Assembly: GCF_003206135.1 (NCBI RefSeq)
Contig: NZ_PZJT01000018.1
Location: 1 to 64,000, forward strand
Direction of reading: 5' to 3'
DNA: 64,000 bases
From: Salinicola salarius
GTDB taxonomy: Bacteria; Pseudomonadota; Gammaproteobacteria; Pseudomonadales; Halomonadaceae
This document shows positions 19,891 through 29,057 of this stretch, in pieces. The notes under the pieces are model-generated. The model was not told the DNA's origin, made no database searches, and saw only the letters and a list, made by a program, of their open reading frames with translations. Made by a program: the position numbers and the translations under genes. The number at the start of each line of letters is the position of its first letter. Within the stretch, counting starts at the first letter, position 1.

Positions 19891-20754
19891 ATGGTCAAGA
19901 AGACCGAAATCCACGCGCAACAACAGTCACTACCCGGCAAGGAAGGCTTGATGCAGCCACCGGCGGAGTTCATCCGGCCGGGCTATCGCGGCAGCGGCAA
20001 GCTGGAGGGCAGGATCGCTCTGATTACCGGCGCCGACAGCGGCATCGGCCGCTCCGCGGCGATCCACTTTGCTCGCGAGGGTGCCGACGTCGCGATCATG
20101 TATCTCAGCGAGGACGAGGACGCCAGAGAGACGCAGCGGCTGATCGAGGCGGAAGGGCGGCGCTGCCTGTCGATTGCCGGTGACATTCGCGATGCCGCGT
20201 TCTGTCGCTCGGCGCTCCAGCAGGTCGTCGACACCTTCGGCGGGCTCAACATTCTGGTCAACAACGCCGGCACCCAGCAGGTGTGCACCGATCTCACCGA
20301 GCTCGACGATGACCAGTGGGAACAGACCTTCGCCACCAACATTCACGGCATGTTCTATTTGACCAAGGCGGCATTGCCGTACCTGGGAGAAGATGATTCG
20401 ATCATCAACACCGCTTCGGTCAATGCGTATATCGGGCCCGATTTCCTGGTCGACTACACCGCCACCAAGGGCGCGATCATCAGCTTCACCCGTTCGCTCT
20501 CCAATCAGGTAGTGGCGCGCGGCATTCGGGTCAATGCGGTGGCGCCCGGCCCGGTGTGGACGCCGCTGCAACCCGCCACCCTGGGTGCCCACGATCCGCA
20601 GATGCTGGAAGATTTCGGTTCCGACACGCCGATGGGGCGGGCCGCGCAGCCGTCCGAGCTGGGGCCGTGCTATGTCTTTCTGGCATCGCTGGACGCGTCC
20701 TTCATCAGCGGCCAGACGCTACACCCCAACGGCGGCATGATCGTCAACGGTTGA
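19891..20754 (+). CDS. SDR-family oxidoreductase (YghA/general stress protein 39-like)
   Basis: 287 residues; ATG at 19891 with AAGGAG upstream. The N-terminal extension (QQQSLPGKEGLMQPPAEFIRPGY) is typical of the YghA-type SDR group. The NAD(P)-binding motif ALITGADSGIGRSAAIHFAREGADV follows, then NNAGTQ, and the catalytic YTATKG (Tyr and Lys) at about 190. The C-terminus ends ISGQTLHPNGGMIVNG. This group is linked to general stress and aldehyde or sugar reduction; the natural substrate is not settled. It is 99 bases upstream of the AGE-family isomerase gene on the same strand, so they could share a transcript. Confidence 0.9.
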   Translation: MVKKTEIHAQQQSLPGKEGLMQPPAEFIRPGYRGSGKLEGRIALITGADSGIGRSAAIHFAREGADVAIMYLSEDEDARETQRLIEAEGRRCLSIAGDIRDAAFCRSALQQVVDTFGGLNILVNNAGTQQVCTDLTELDDDQWEQTFATNIHGMFYLTKAALPYLGEDDSIINTASVNAYIGPDFLVDYTATKGAIISFTRSLSNQVVARGIRVNAVAPGPVWTPLQPATLGAHDPQMLEDFGSDTPMGRAAQPSELGPCYVFLASLDASFISGQTLHPNGGMIVNG

Positions 20755-20853
20755 TCGGTCACCAAGAGAGCGAAAGTCATGGAGCCCTGCTCGGGAATCG
20801 CCCAGGGTCTTCGAGCACCAACAGCAATTCTCGGGCAAAAGGAGGCCCCGAAC

Positions 20854-22116
20854 ATGCCAGGTACGACTCACAATTTGCCGCCACGTCAGGACAGCTGGCT
20901 GGATCGGCCGGCGCATCATCACTGGCTGGAGTGCGAAGGCCAGCGCCTGCTGGCGTTCTATCGTGCCTCGCGCCATGCCGAGTGCGGTTTTGCGGCGCTG
21001 GACGAAGACGGACGACTGCCGGCGGATGCCAACCCCGACACCATGATCACTGCCCGCATGACGCACTGTTTCGCGCTGGCCGCCATGCGTGGCGAGCCCG
21101 GCATGGCACCGCTGGTGGCACACGGCGTCGCGGCATTGAGAGGTGGGTTGCACGACGATGAGCACGGCGGCTGGTATGGCGAACGGCCCAAGGCGGGCGA
21201 AACGCAGACCAAGCAAGCCTACATTCACGCCTTCGTCGCGCTGGCGGCGGCCAGCGCCTGGCAAGCCGGCAACGAAGACGCCAAGCCGCTGCTGGACGAT
21301 ATCATCGACGTGATCGAAACCCGGTTCTGGTCCGAAGACGAAGGGCGCATGCGCGAGGGGTTTTCCCGCGACTGGCGCGAAGACGAGGCGTATCGCGGCG
21401 GCAACAGCAACATGCACTCGACCGAGGCCTTCCTGCAACTCGCCGACGTTCTCGACGAGCCGAAGTGGCGGGCGCGGGCGCTCTCCATCGTCGACAGGAT
21501 CATTCACGCCCACGCCAGGCCCAACGACTATCGTGTCGTCGAGCACTTCGACAGCGAGTGGAACGAATGGCGCGACTACAACCAGGAAACGCCCAAGGAT
21601 CAGTTCCGACCCTACGGCGCCACGCCTGGTCACGCCTTCGAATGGGCGCGGCTGATGTTGCATCTCGAAGGCGGGCTGCTGCGCCATGGCGAAGCGGCGC
21701 CGGGCTGGCTGCTGGAGGATGCGCAGGGGCTGTTCCATAGCGCGACCGAGCTGGCGTGGAACGTCGATGGCGAGCCAGGGCTCATTTACACTCACGACTG
21801 GAAAAACCAGCCGGTGGTTCACGAGCGCATGCACTGGACGCTGGCCGAAGCCGCCGCCACGGCCGCGGCGCTGCTCAAGCGTACCGGCGACGCAACCTAC
21901 GAAACCTGGTATCGCCGTTTCTGGGATTACATCGATCGTTTTCTGATCGATCGCGAACGGGGCAGCTGGTGGCAGGAACTCGACCGCCACAACAACCCAT
22001 CCAGCGAAATCTGGAGCGGCAAGGCGGATCTCTATCATGCCTATCAGGCAACGCTGCTGCCCAGATTGCCGCTGTCTCCCACCATGGCCAGAGCCATCGC
22101 CGACGGAGCGTTGTAA
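20854..22116 (+). CDS. AGE-family epimerase/isomerase (mannose isomerase-like)
   Basis: 420 residues; ATG at 20854 has a strong AAGGAGG. It forms an (alpha/alpha)6 barrel of the N-acylglucosamine 2-epimerase superfamily, with His-containing motifs in TARMTHCFALAA (about 65-75), GGNSNMHSTEAFLQL (about 185), GATPGHAFEWARLMLHLE and the C-terminal SEIWSGKADLYHAYQATLLPRLPL. The pattern resembles aldose-ketose isomerases such as YihS and mannose isomerase more than renin-binding epimerases. It would convert mannose to fructose or a similar reaction. Downstream trehalase suggests a role in sugar use, but this is inference. The last codons are duplicated at the DNA level just past the stop. Confidence 0.85.
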   Translation: MPGTTHNLPPRQDSWLDRPAHHHWLECEGQRLLAFYRASRHAECGFAALDEDGRLPADANPDTMITARMTHCFALAAMRGEPGMAPLVAHGVAALRGGLHDDEHGGWYGERPKAGETQTKQAYIHAFVALAAASAWQAGNEDAKPLLDDIIDVIETRFWSEDEGRMREGFSRDWREDEAYRGGNSNMHSTEAFLQLADVLDEPKWRARALSIVDRIIHAHARPNDYRVVEHFDSEWNEWRDYNQETPKDQFRPYGATPGHAFEWARLMLHLEGGLLRHGEAAPGWLLEDAQGLFHSATELAWNVDGEPGLIYTHDWKNQPVVHERMHWTLAEAAATAAALLKRTGDATYETWYRRFWDYIDRFLIDRERGSWWQELDRHNNPSSEIWSGKADLYHAYQATLLPRLPLSPTMARAIADGAL

Positions 22117-22132
22117 CACGGAGCGTTGTAAC
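22103..22132. repeat. Exact 15-base tandem duplication at a stop codon
   Basis: ACGGAGCGTTGTAAC occurs twice head to tail (22103-22117 and 22118-22132). The first copy contains the last codons and TAA of the AGE-family gene; the second lies outside it. Confidence 0.9.
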
Positions 22133-22163
22133 CCCTGGGGATATTCGAATCTCCACTCTCGGA

Positions 22164-22190
22164 AACGCCTCGATTCATGATCGGGGCGTT
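22164..22190 (+). terminator. Probable terminator after the AGE-family gene
   Basis: AACGCCTCGAT and ATCGGGGCGTT pair over 11 bases (one G-T pair) around a five-base loop, followed by TGTC. The stem is strong but the U-tract is poor. Confidence 0.55.
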
Positions 22191-22303
22191 TGTCATTCGT
22201 ACAGACGCCATACCTCGAAAGCGGCATGGGCTTCGTCGCTGAAGTCTGGCTAGCTATGACTTCCGACACTGACTTCCGACACATGGCCGTGAGGAGAACG
22301 ACA

Positions 22304-23962
22304 ATGGAATGGCTTGGGAATTATCGGCAGATGAGGCTGGGGTGGACCACGTTACTGCTGACAGCGCTGCTGCTGGGCGGCTGCGGCACGCAGGGCATCG
22401 AGCGGGAACCGGTGCAAGAGGCGCCTGCCAAGACCGCCAGGCAGTCCCCGGATCGTACCTGGGGGCCGGTGATGAAGGCCGTCGCCATGGCGCAGCTCTA
22501 TCCGGATGGGAAGTCGGTGGTCGATCTGGTGCCCAAGCGCGACCCCGCGGCTATTGTGGCCGACTTCGAACGGCTGCAGCAGCAGGAAGGGGAAATCGAC
22601 AAGGCCCGGTTGCAAGCCTTCGTCGATGCCAACTTCGATCCGCGTCCAGAGAACGAAACGCGCCTTAGCGAGGCGGCCGATACCTCGATCGAGACCCACG
22701 TCGTCAACCTGTGGCCCTATCTGACACGGGACCCAGCGGATACCGACGAAGGCCCCTGGAGCAGTCTGGTCTCGCTGCCCGAGCCCTACGTGGTGCCGGG
22801 CGGGCGCTTCAATGAGATGTTCTATTGGGACAGCTACTTCACCATGTTGGGCCTGGCGCGCAGCGACCGCTTCGACCTGGTGCGCGACATGGTCGACAAC
22901 TTCGCCTGGCTGATCGACACCTACGGGTTCGTGCCCAACGGTACGCGGACCTATTTTCTGACGCGTAGCCAGCCGCCGTTCTTCGCTCCGATGGTAGCGC
23001 TGCTGGCGGAGCATGACGGAGAAGCCGTCTATCGCCGCTATCTGCCCGAATTGATGCGGGAACACGACTATTGGATGCGCGGCGCCGATGAAATCGGCCC
23101 CGGCGAGGTACGTGAGCACGTGGTTCGACTGGCCGACGGCACCTTGCTCAATCGCTATCACGGAAGCGAGAACTGGCCCCGGCCGGAAGCCTACGCCGCC
23201 GAACGCGAGCTGGCCGCGCGTAGCGACCGGCCGGCTCCCGAACTGTACGGCCATCTACGAGCCGCTGCCGAAAGTGGCTGGGACTTCAGCTCGCGCTGGA
23301 TGGCCGATGGCCAGCACCAGACCACCATCGAAACCCGCGATATCCTGCCGGTGGATCTCAACGCGCTGCTGTACCAGCTCGAACGCACCCTGGCGCACGC
23401 GTGGCGGGTCCAGGGCGATGACTCCCAGGCGGCACGCTTCGAGGCGCTGGCCGAACAGCGTCGAAGCGCGATCAACCGGGTCTTCTGGCAACCTGACGGG
23501 GGTTACTACACCGATTACGACTGGCGGGAGGGGCATCTGACCAACGCGATTTCAGCGGCCATGGTCTATCCGCTGGCGTTTGGCGTTGCCGACCCGGCCA
23601 AGGCCGATGCCACGGCCGAGACGGTGCGGCGCGAGCTGCTGCGCGCCGGGGGCATGGTCACCACCATGCATAACACCGGCGAACAGTGGGATGCGCCCAA
23701 TGGCTGGGCGCCGCTGCAGTGGCTGGCGGTTTCCGGTCTCGACCGCTACGGACACGACGACCTGGCCGAAACCATCGCCCGGCGCTGGATCGAAACCAAT
23801 CGCGCGGTCTACCAACAGACCGGCAAGCTGGTCGAAAAATACGACGTGGTCGACCCCGCCGTGGGCGGCGGCGGTGAATATGATGTCGTCGACGGGTTCG
23901 GCTGGACCAACGGCGTCCTGCTGGATCTGATGCACCGCTATCCGTCGCAAGCCAGCCAGTAG
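22304..23962 (+). CDS. treA: Trehalase, GH37, lipoprotein form
   Basis: 552 residues; ATG at 22304 with GAGGAG. The N-terminus has a lipoprotein signal with lipobox LGGC (Cys27), so the enzyme is membrane-anchored in the envelope and not free in the periplasm as in E. coli. Both trehalase signatures are present: PGGRFNEMFYWDSYF (about 165-180) and QWDAPNGWAPLQW (about 463-475), plus the Gly-rich VGGGGEYDVVDGFGWTNGV near the end. Glycoside hydrolase family 37 enzymes split trehalose into two glucose units. In a halophile, this can recover glucose from leaked or scavenged trehalose, a compatible solute. Monocistronic, with a clear terminator behind it. Confidence 0.93.
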   Translation: MEWLGNYRQMRLGWTTLLLTALLLGGCGTQGIEREPVQEAPAKTARQSPDRTWGPVMKAVAMAQLYPDGKSVVDLVPKRDPAAIVADFERLQQQEGEIDKARLQAFVDANFDPRPENETRLSEAADTSIETHVVNLWPYLTRDPADTDEGPWSSLVSLPEPYVVPGGRFNEMFYWDSYFTMLGLARSDRFDLVRDMVDNFAWLIDTYGFVPNGTRTYFLTRSQPPFFAPMVALLAEHDGEAVYRRYLPELMREHDYWMRGADEIGPGEVREHVVRLADGTLLNRYHGSENWPRPEAYAAERELAARSDRPAPELYGHLRAAAESGWDFSSRWMADGQHQTTIETRDILPVDLNALLYQLERTLAHAWRVQGDDSQAARFEALAEQRRSAINRVFWQPDGGYYTDYDWREGHLTNAISAAMVYPLAFGVADPAKADATAETVRRELLRAGGMVTTMHNTGEQWDAPNGWAPLQWLAVSGLDRYGHDDLAETIARRWIETNRAVYQQTGKLVEKYDVVDPAVGGGGEYDVVDGFGWTNGVLLDLMHRYPSQASQ

Positions 23963-23981
23963 CCAAGTCTCGCCATTGAAG

Positions 23982-24010
23982 ACGGCCGGGCCACAAGGTC
24001 CGGCCGTTTT
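23982..24010 (+). terminator. Rho-independent terminator of treA
   Basis: ACGGCCGG and CCGGCCGT pair over eight bases around a ten-base loop and are followed by TTTG. It lies 20 bases after the treA stop codon. Confidence 0.82.
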
Positions 24011-24136
24011 GTGTGTCAGCACGCTCTGCAGCGTCGCTATAACTGGAAATCCGAAGGCGACGTATACGGTAGAAGTACGAGCACTCCCCCCGAGCGATCT
24101 CGACCGCTCGAGAACGTTAAAACGCTATCGTTGGCG

Positions 24137-26272
24137 TTACCAGTGGTAGCTGACTTTCGCCCGAATCTCGCGGCCCGGGTTGTAGTAGTTGGCCGTGCCG
24201 GAGCCGACGACGTGCTGCTCGTCGAAGATATTGCTGACGTTGATCGTGAAGTCGGTGTTCTGGACGATCCGATAGTCGAAGGCGGCGTCGAACAGCGTTG
24301 CCGAATCGCTCTTCGAGGTATTGGCGGCATCGAAGTAGTAGCCATCGGTGTAGCGGGCGCCCAGACCGACGCTCATCTTCTCGCCCGGCAGCGTGTAGTA
24401 ACCCCAGAGCATCGCGGTGTGTTTCGGAGCGATGGCGAAATCGTTGCCCTCGATCGAGGTGCCATCACGCAGCGTGCCCTCTTCGACCTCCGTATCCAGA
24501 TAGGAGTAACCGCCGACGATGCTCAGATTATCGGTCAGCTCGGCTTTGGCCTCGAGATCGAGACCGCGCGCCCGGGACGTTCCGATGGTTTGCTGGTCGA
24601 TGGCGCCATTGTCCTGCACTACGGCGATGGTCACGTCGTCTCTTTCCAGGTTGTAGATCGCCGCAGAAAACTGGGCGTTCATCCCGTCGGGCGAGTATTT
24701 CAGACCGATCTCCTGCTGCTTGCCGCGCTCCGGCGTGACGCCAATGGTGGGCGGTGCGACCGACTCTACGTAGCTGACGTAAGTGGAGAGTTCGTCGTTG
24801 ACGATATAGGTCAGTGCGCCACGCACGGTGGTCTCCGAGAAATCGTCGCTGTCGTCGAAAGCGGCGCCGTAGGATTCCCCCTCGCTCGAGAGATCCATCG
24901 AGTCGTTGCGTACGCCGGCGCTGACCACGAAGCGATCATAGAAAGAGAGATTTTGCGTCAGGAAGACCGAACGAGTCTGGTAATCCTGGTTTTCGTACCG
25001 GTAGGGCGTCAGGTCTTCGGGACCGCCACTATAAACCGGGTTGGTGATATCGATGGGTTCCGCATTCCCGTAGATCGACTGGCTATCAGTCGAGGCGTCG
25101 CGGTACTCAATACCACCGAGGGTGCTGCTGTCGATCTCGCCGAAGCTGGCATCGTACTGCAGGATGGTATTGCCGATGAACTCGTGAGCTTCGGTATCGG
25201 TACCGAAATAGTCTCGGTTCACCACCGTGCTGGTGCGCACAGCGACATCGTTGATATAGACGTACTGAAAGTCATCCTTGAGATCGCTATAACGCAGGTT
25301 CGTGCTCAGCGTCAGGCCGTTTTCGAAGTCGTGGCGCAGCTGGCCGGTGATGCTGGTGCGATCGACGTCTTGATCGTTGAAGCCGGGCTCGCCGAAGAAG
25401 TCGTCGCGGTCATACTCTCGGTCGAGCGGATAGCCGCCGCTATTGGGCGTGTCGTCTCGGTTGAGATAGTCGACGATCAGCGTTGCCGTGGTTTGATCCG
25501 TCGGTTCCCACGTCAGGCCGCCCATCAAAAGACCACTGTTATCCTTCGAGTGATCGTACTCTCGGTCGCTGTCCTGAATCTTTCCGGTGAAGCGATAGGC
25601 CAGTGTCTGGTCGGAATCCAGGACATCGCCGACATCGATGCCGGCTTCCTTGTGATCGAACGATCCGTAGGAGAGAAAGCCGTTGCCGAAGCGCTCGAAT
25701 CGTGGTCGCTTGCTGACGAAGTTGACCGATCCGCCCGGGTCGGCGGGGCCGAACAGCGTCGAGTTCGAGCCGCGCAGCACCTCGATGCGCTCGTAGGCGT
25801 ATGGATCTTCACGCACGCCACGCATGGAGCCCAGCGTCATCCCGTCGCGATAGGTCGTGGCCTGAAAGCCGCGAATCTGGAAATAGTCGTTGCGGTCATC
25901 GGTACCGTAATAGTCGGTGATGACCCCGGGGGTGTATTGCAGAACCTCCTCGGTAGTCTGGGCGTCGCGCTGCTCGATCTCTTTCTGGGTAATCACCGAG
26001 ACGGAAGCGGGCGTGTCCTGAATGCTGGTAGCGACCTTCCCGCCTACCCACAGCTCCCGCGCCACGACGGTATCGGCGTCGTCGTCAGGCGCTGCCTGAG
26101 CGTTGACGATAACGGGAGATAGGCGGTACGCCCCATCGTCGCTCCCTGTCTGCTGCGCGTTTCCGAGCGCGGGAATGGTGAATAGTGCTGAACCGCAGAG
26201 AATCGCCGTGGTGGTGTGATGACACCATGACGGTTTCTCGCGGCTCACGATCGTGCGATTGCGACCGCTCAT
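24137..26272 (-). CDS. TonB-dependent siderophore receptor
   Basis: 711 residues; ATG at 26272 with GGGA upstream. The signal peptide ends near ALGNA. A TonB-box-like region is followed by the plug domain (TPASVSVITQKEIEQRDAQTTEEVLQYTPGV, about 85-115; RIEVLRGSNSTLFGPADPGGSVNFVSKRP, about 165-190) and a 22-strand barrel that ends in the aromatic KVSYHW. The plug motifs match the ferrichrome/hydroxamate receptor group (FhuA, FpvA-like). It imports a ferric siderophore driven by TonB. A Fur-box match lies about 95 bases upstream. No siderophore synthesis or ABC uptake genes are adjacent, so it is probably a xenosiderophore receptor. Confidence 0.92.
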   Translation of the reverse strand: MSGRNRTIVSREKPSWCHHTTTAILCGSALFTIPALGNAQQTGSDDGAYRLSPVIVNAQAAPDDDADTVVARELWVGGKVATSIQDTPASVSVITQKEIEQRDAQTTEEVLQYTPGVITDYYGTDDRNDYFQIRGFQATTYRDGMTLGSMRGVREDPYAYERIEVLRGSNSTLFGPADPGGSVNFVSKRPRFERFGNGFLSYGSFDHKEAGIDVGDVLDSDQTLAYRFTGKIQDSDREYDHSKDNSGLLMGGLTWEPTDQTTATLIVDYLNRDDTPNSGGYPLDREYDRDDFFGEPGFNDQDVDRTSITGQLRHDFENGLTLSTNLRYSDLKDDFQYVYINDVAVRTSTVVNRDYFGTDTEAHEFIGNTILQYDASFGEIDSSTLGGIEYRDASTDSQSIYGNAEPIDITNPVYSGGPEDLTPYRYENQDYQTRSVFLTQNLSFYDRFVVSAGVRNDSMDLSSEGESYGAAFDDSDDFSETTVRGALTYIVNDELSTYVSYVESVAPPTIGVTPERGKQQEIGLKYSPDGMNAQFSAAIYNLERDDVTIAVVQDNGAIDQQTIGTSRARGLDLEAKAELTDNLSIVGGYSYLDTEVEEGTLRDGTSIEGNDFAIAPKHTAMLWGYYTLPGEKMSVGLGARYTDGYYFDAANTSKSDSATLFDAAFDYRIVQNTDFTINVSNIFDEQHVVGSGTANYYNPGREIRAKVSYHW

Positions 26273-26367
26273 CGTGGTGTCCCCGAAAGTGAATGATCTC
26301 TTCTTATATGCCCGCGGTTTTTTTATGGCGGGCTCGAGGATTATCCGGAGGACACACCTGTCAGTCA

Positions 26368-26386
26368 ATAATGATAATTCTTCTCA
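26368..26386. promoter_or_regulatory. Fur box upstream of the TonB receptor
   Basis: AATAATGATAATTCTTCTC matches the 19-base Fur consensus GATAATGATAATCATTATC at 15 positions. It lies in an AT-rich segment about 95 bases before the receptor start, where a promoter is expected, and predicts repression when iron is ample. Confidence 0.78.
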
Positions 26387-26488
26387 ATTTCATTCGCGTT
26401 CATGATTGGCTATGCGATGCTGTAGAATCTTGCGCAGCCACTGCCGCGTAAGGCGTCGATCCACCATGTTGCCTCACACCCCGGATCG

Positions 26489-27508
26489 TCATGCGCTCTC
26501 CCGCTCCACCAGCCTCACCCCCAGGTCCAGCCGTTTATCGCTTTCCGGCAGTTCCCCCCTGAGGCGTGACAGCAGCAGTCGGGCGGTGTGCTGGCCGATT
26601 TCCCGGCGCGGTGGCTCGACGGTGGTCAGCGGCGGGACGGTGCTGGTGGTGAAGTCCAGGTTGCCGAAGCCGGCGAGGGCGAGCCGGCCGGGGATCTCCC
26701 AGCCCTGGCGCTGGCATTCGCACAGTACGCCAAGCGCCACCATGTCGTTGGAGCAGCCGATGGCTTCTATCTCGGGGTGGGCCTGCATCAATGCCTGTGT
26801 CAGATGGCCGGTCTCCTCGGCATGGCTGCGTCCGCTCAGCTCGCGCAGCTCGACGGTGCCGCCGGCAGCTTCGACCGCGTCTCGAAAGCCGTGATAGCGG
26901 TCGCGGGCGCGCACGTCACGCTGGAAGTTGGTGCTGACGAAGGCCATTCGGCGCCGGCCCTGGCGCAACATGTGTTCGGCCACCAGGCGGCCACAGGTGT
27001 GATGCGAAAAGCCCACGACCATATCCAGCCCCGGCTGGCCGTAATCCCACATTTCGACGATGGGCGTGTCGTTGCTGGCGAGCACCGACAGCGACTTGCG
27101 GTTGTGCAGAAAGCCGGTCAGCACCAGGCCGGCGGGGTTCCAGCTCAGAATCGACCGGATCAGTTCCTCTTCCCGGGAGTCGTCGAACTCGGTATTGCCG
27201 ATCAACAGCTGATAACCGACGCTACGCAGATGGCGCTCCAGCGTCTCGAGCGTTTCCGAGAAGAACGAGTTGGTGATGGTCGGCACCAGCACGCCGATCA
27301 CATTGGAGCGCGACGAGGCCAGCCCGCCAGCCATGGTATTCGGCAGATAGCCCAGGCGGTCGATGGCCGACTGGATCTTCTCGGCACGCCGGGGGGAGAC
27401 CTCATCGGGACGACGCAGGTAGAGCGATACCGTGCTCGGCGAAACGTTGGCCAACTGGGCGACTTCGCCCATGGTCACTCGCTGTGAACTGCGTCTGCTT
27501 CTTGCCAC
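26489..27508 (-). CDS. LacI-family transcriptional regulator
   Basis: 339 residues. A LacI-type helix-turn-helix (VTMGEVAQLANVSPSTVSLYLRRPDEVSPRRAEKIQSAIDRLGYLPN, residues 11-57) is followed by the hinge helix (GGLASSRSNVIGVLVP) and a periplasmic-binding-protein-like effector domain. The GntR-like order (GCSNDMVALGVL, PGRLALAGFGNLDFTT) suggests a sugar acid or derived effector. It diverges from the tctC operon across 569 bases containing two similar palindromes, so it most likely controls that operon and itself. The motif at residues 14-33 is complete, so the protein should be functional. Confidence 0.92.
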   Translation of the reverse strand: MARSRRSSQRVTMGEVAQLANVSPSTVSLYLRRPDEVSPRRAEKIQSAIDRLGYLPNTMAGGLASSRSNVIGVLVPTITNSFFSETLETLERHLRSVGYQLLIGNTEFDDSREEELIRSILSWNPAGLVLTGFLHNRKSLSVLASNDTPIVEMWDYGQPGLDMVVGFSHHTCGRLVAEHMLRQGRRRMAFVSTNFQRDVRARDRYHGFRDAVEAAGGTVELRELSGRSHAEETGHLTQALMQAHPEIEAIGCSNDMVALGVLCECQRQGWEIPGRLALAGFGNLDFTTSTVPPLTTVEPPRREIGQHTARLLLSRLRGELPESDKRLDLGVRLVERESA

Positions 27509-27903
27509 GGCTTCTGGCCCCTTCCTTCGCGATCACCAGGTTGTGTCGGTCCTCGCACCCGGCGTCTCGCTGATAAACGTATGAATGTCTTGTGCTTTCG
27601 TGTCGATGCCGTTCGCTACGCTTTGTCTGAAAAATGTCTGCGCTCACCCATACGGCGTTAAAAATCGACTCAAAATGCTCATTTACTCCGCGTAAACTCC
27701 GCTTTTTCGCCGATTTTTGCCTTGTCTGGCTATCGCTCGTCGACTTTTCAGACAGAGCTAGTGTATCCAGTCCACGCTGAGGCTTCGCCTTTCTCGCCGG
27801 CTGCGGTCCGGGCTGAAGCGACGCTCTGCCGCGTCGACGCGGAGACTTGTCCTTTGGTCTAAGGCTACGACGAATGGACGATTGGCAGCGATTGTCCGAC
27901 GAA

Positions 27904-27921
27904 AATCGTAGCGCTACGATT
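27904..27921. promoter_or_regulatory. Candidate LacI-type operator 1 (perfect palindrome)
   Basis: AATCGTAGCGCTACGATT is a perfect 18-base palindrome with a central GC pair, the geometry used by LacI-family dimers. It lies about 165 bases upstream of the tctC start. Confidence 0.65.
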
Positions 27922-28046
27922 CTAGTCTATCTCGGCGGGCATCCGTTATTCGCCCAAAGGCTTAGGCGAGAGCAAGAGTTCGAATCAGATCGGAAAGAGC
28001 GCCCAAAAGTCTGGTGACGACAGCCAAGCGTTCTGTTTTCCGCCGT

Positions 28047-28064
28047 TTTCGCAGCGCTACGAAA
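28047..28064. promoter_or_regulatory. Candidate LacI-type operator 2
   Basis: TTTCGCAGCGCTACGAAA is a palindrome with one mismatched pair and shares the core CGYAGCGCTACGA with operator 1. It ends three bases before the tctC ribosome binding site. The centres are 143 bases apart, so looping or a roadblock is possible. Confidence 0.6.
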
Positions 28065-28077
28065 AATGGAGCTAACC

Positions 28078-29007
28078 ATGACATCATTGCGTTATTCGCT
28101 GGCCGCCCTCGCGCTGATCGGCGCGACCCATTCGGCGGTGGCCGCCGACAACCTGGACATCATCGTGCCGTTCGCGGCGGGTGGCGCCACCGACATCGTC
28201 GCGCGCAGCTTCGAGCCGATCTTCTCGCAGCAGCTGGGCGTCACCTCGGTGGTACGTAACGTCGCTGGCGCCAGCGCCACGGTCGGTACGGCGGAGGTCG
28301 CCAATAGCGAAGGCAATCCCAACATCATCGGCTATGAACCCGCCGGTGCGCTGTCGATCCAGCCCTCGCTGAAGAAGCTGCCCTACGGCCCGGACAGCTT
28401 CACCTATATCTGCCGCACCGTTTCCAACCCGATGTTCCTGATGGTCTCGAAGTCTTCCGATATCGAGTCGTTCAAGCAACTGGTCGAGGAGTCGCAGGAG
28501 TACCCCTTCCTGTATGGCTCTTCCGGCCCCGGCACGTTGCCGCATCTGGCCATGGCGGCATTGACGGTCAACAGCGATCTCAAGGCGGAGCACGTGCCCT
28601 ACAGCGGTTCCGGCCCGGCGATGAATGCGCTTGCCGGCAACGAGATCCAGATCATGGCCGATACCGAGACCATCCTCGAAAACTACGACCTGCGCCCGTT
28701 GGCGGTCTTTGCAGAGAACCGAGTAGAGGGTTATCCCGACGTGCCGACGATGCAGGAACTCGGCCTGGCGGAGATGGACTTCGCCGTCTGGCAGGGCGTC
28801 GTCGCGCCCAAGGGAATTTCCGAGGAGCGCACTCAGCAGTATGCCGAGGCGTGCAAGGCGACGGTGGAATCGGACAAGTTCAAGTCATTCGCCGACAAGG
28901 CCAAGGCGGATATCGCCTATCTCGGACCGGATGAGTTCAAGGCGTTCGTGCAAAAGCGCTTCGCGGCCAACAAGCAGGTGCTCAAGGACGCTGGCCTGAC
29001 GCCGTAA
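28078..29007 (+). CDS. tctC: Tripartite tricarboxylate transporter substrate-binding protein (TctC/Bug family)
   Basis: 309 residues from the ATG at 28078, with GGAG seven bases upstream; an ATG 12 bases earlier would overlap the ribosome binding site. A 22-residue signal peptide ends SAVAA, followed by the family's DNLDIIVPFAAGGATDIVAR ligand loop and two alpha/beta lobes (SSGPGTLPHLAMAAL, VPTMQELGL). Bug-family proteins capture carboxylate-bearing solutes in the periplasm and hand them to TctAB. It opens a five-gene operon with tctB, tctA, an enolase-type enzyme and a phosphatase-superfamily protein. The ligand cannot be named from sequence, but the enzymes suggest a sugar acid or derivative. 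Confidence 0.92.
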   Translation: MTSLRYSLAALALIGATHSAVAADNLDIIVPFAAGGATDIVARSFEPIFSQQLGVTSVVRNVAGASATVGTAEVANSEGNPNIIGYEPAGALSIQPSLKKLPYGPDSFTYICRTVSNPMFLMVSKSSDIESFKQLVEESQEYPFLYGSSGPGTLPHLAMAALTVNSDLKAEHVPYSGSGPAMNALAGNEIQIMADTETILENYDLRPLAVFAENRVEGYPDVPTMQELGLAEMDFAVWQGVVAPKGISEERTQQYAEACKATVESDKFKSFADKAKADIAYLGPDEFKAFVQKRFAANKQVLKDAGLTP

Positions 29008-29057
29008 CCCGTTCTTTCGACCTCTTGTTCTCTCGATTTCTCAGGAGCCGCGGTCCC

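Larger units (their letters stand above)
27509..28077. other. Divergent regulatory region between LacI gene and tctC
   Basis: 569 bases with no gene. Two related palindromes lie in the half nearest tctC (see separate entries). No open frame with a ribosome binding site is present. Confidence 0.6.

Noticed and set aside
24011-26122. Very long open frame antisense to the TonB receptor gene
   Set aside because: It has no ribosome binding site or recognisable domain and mirrors the codon pattern of a high-GC gene on the other strand.
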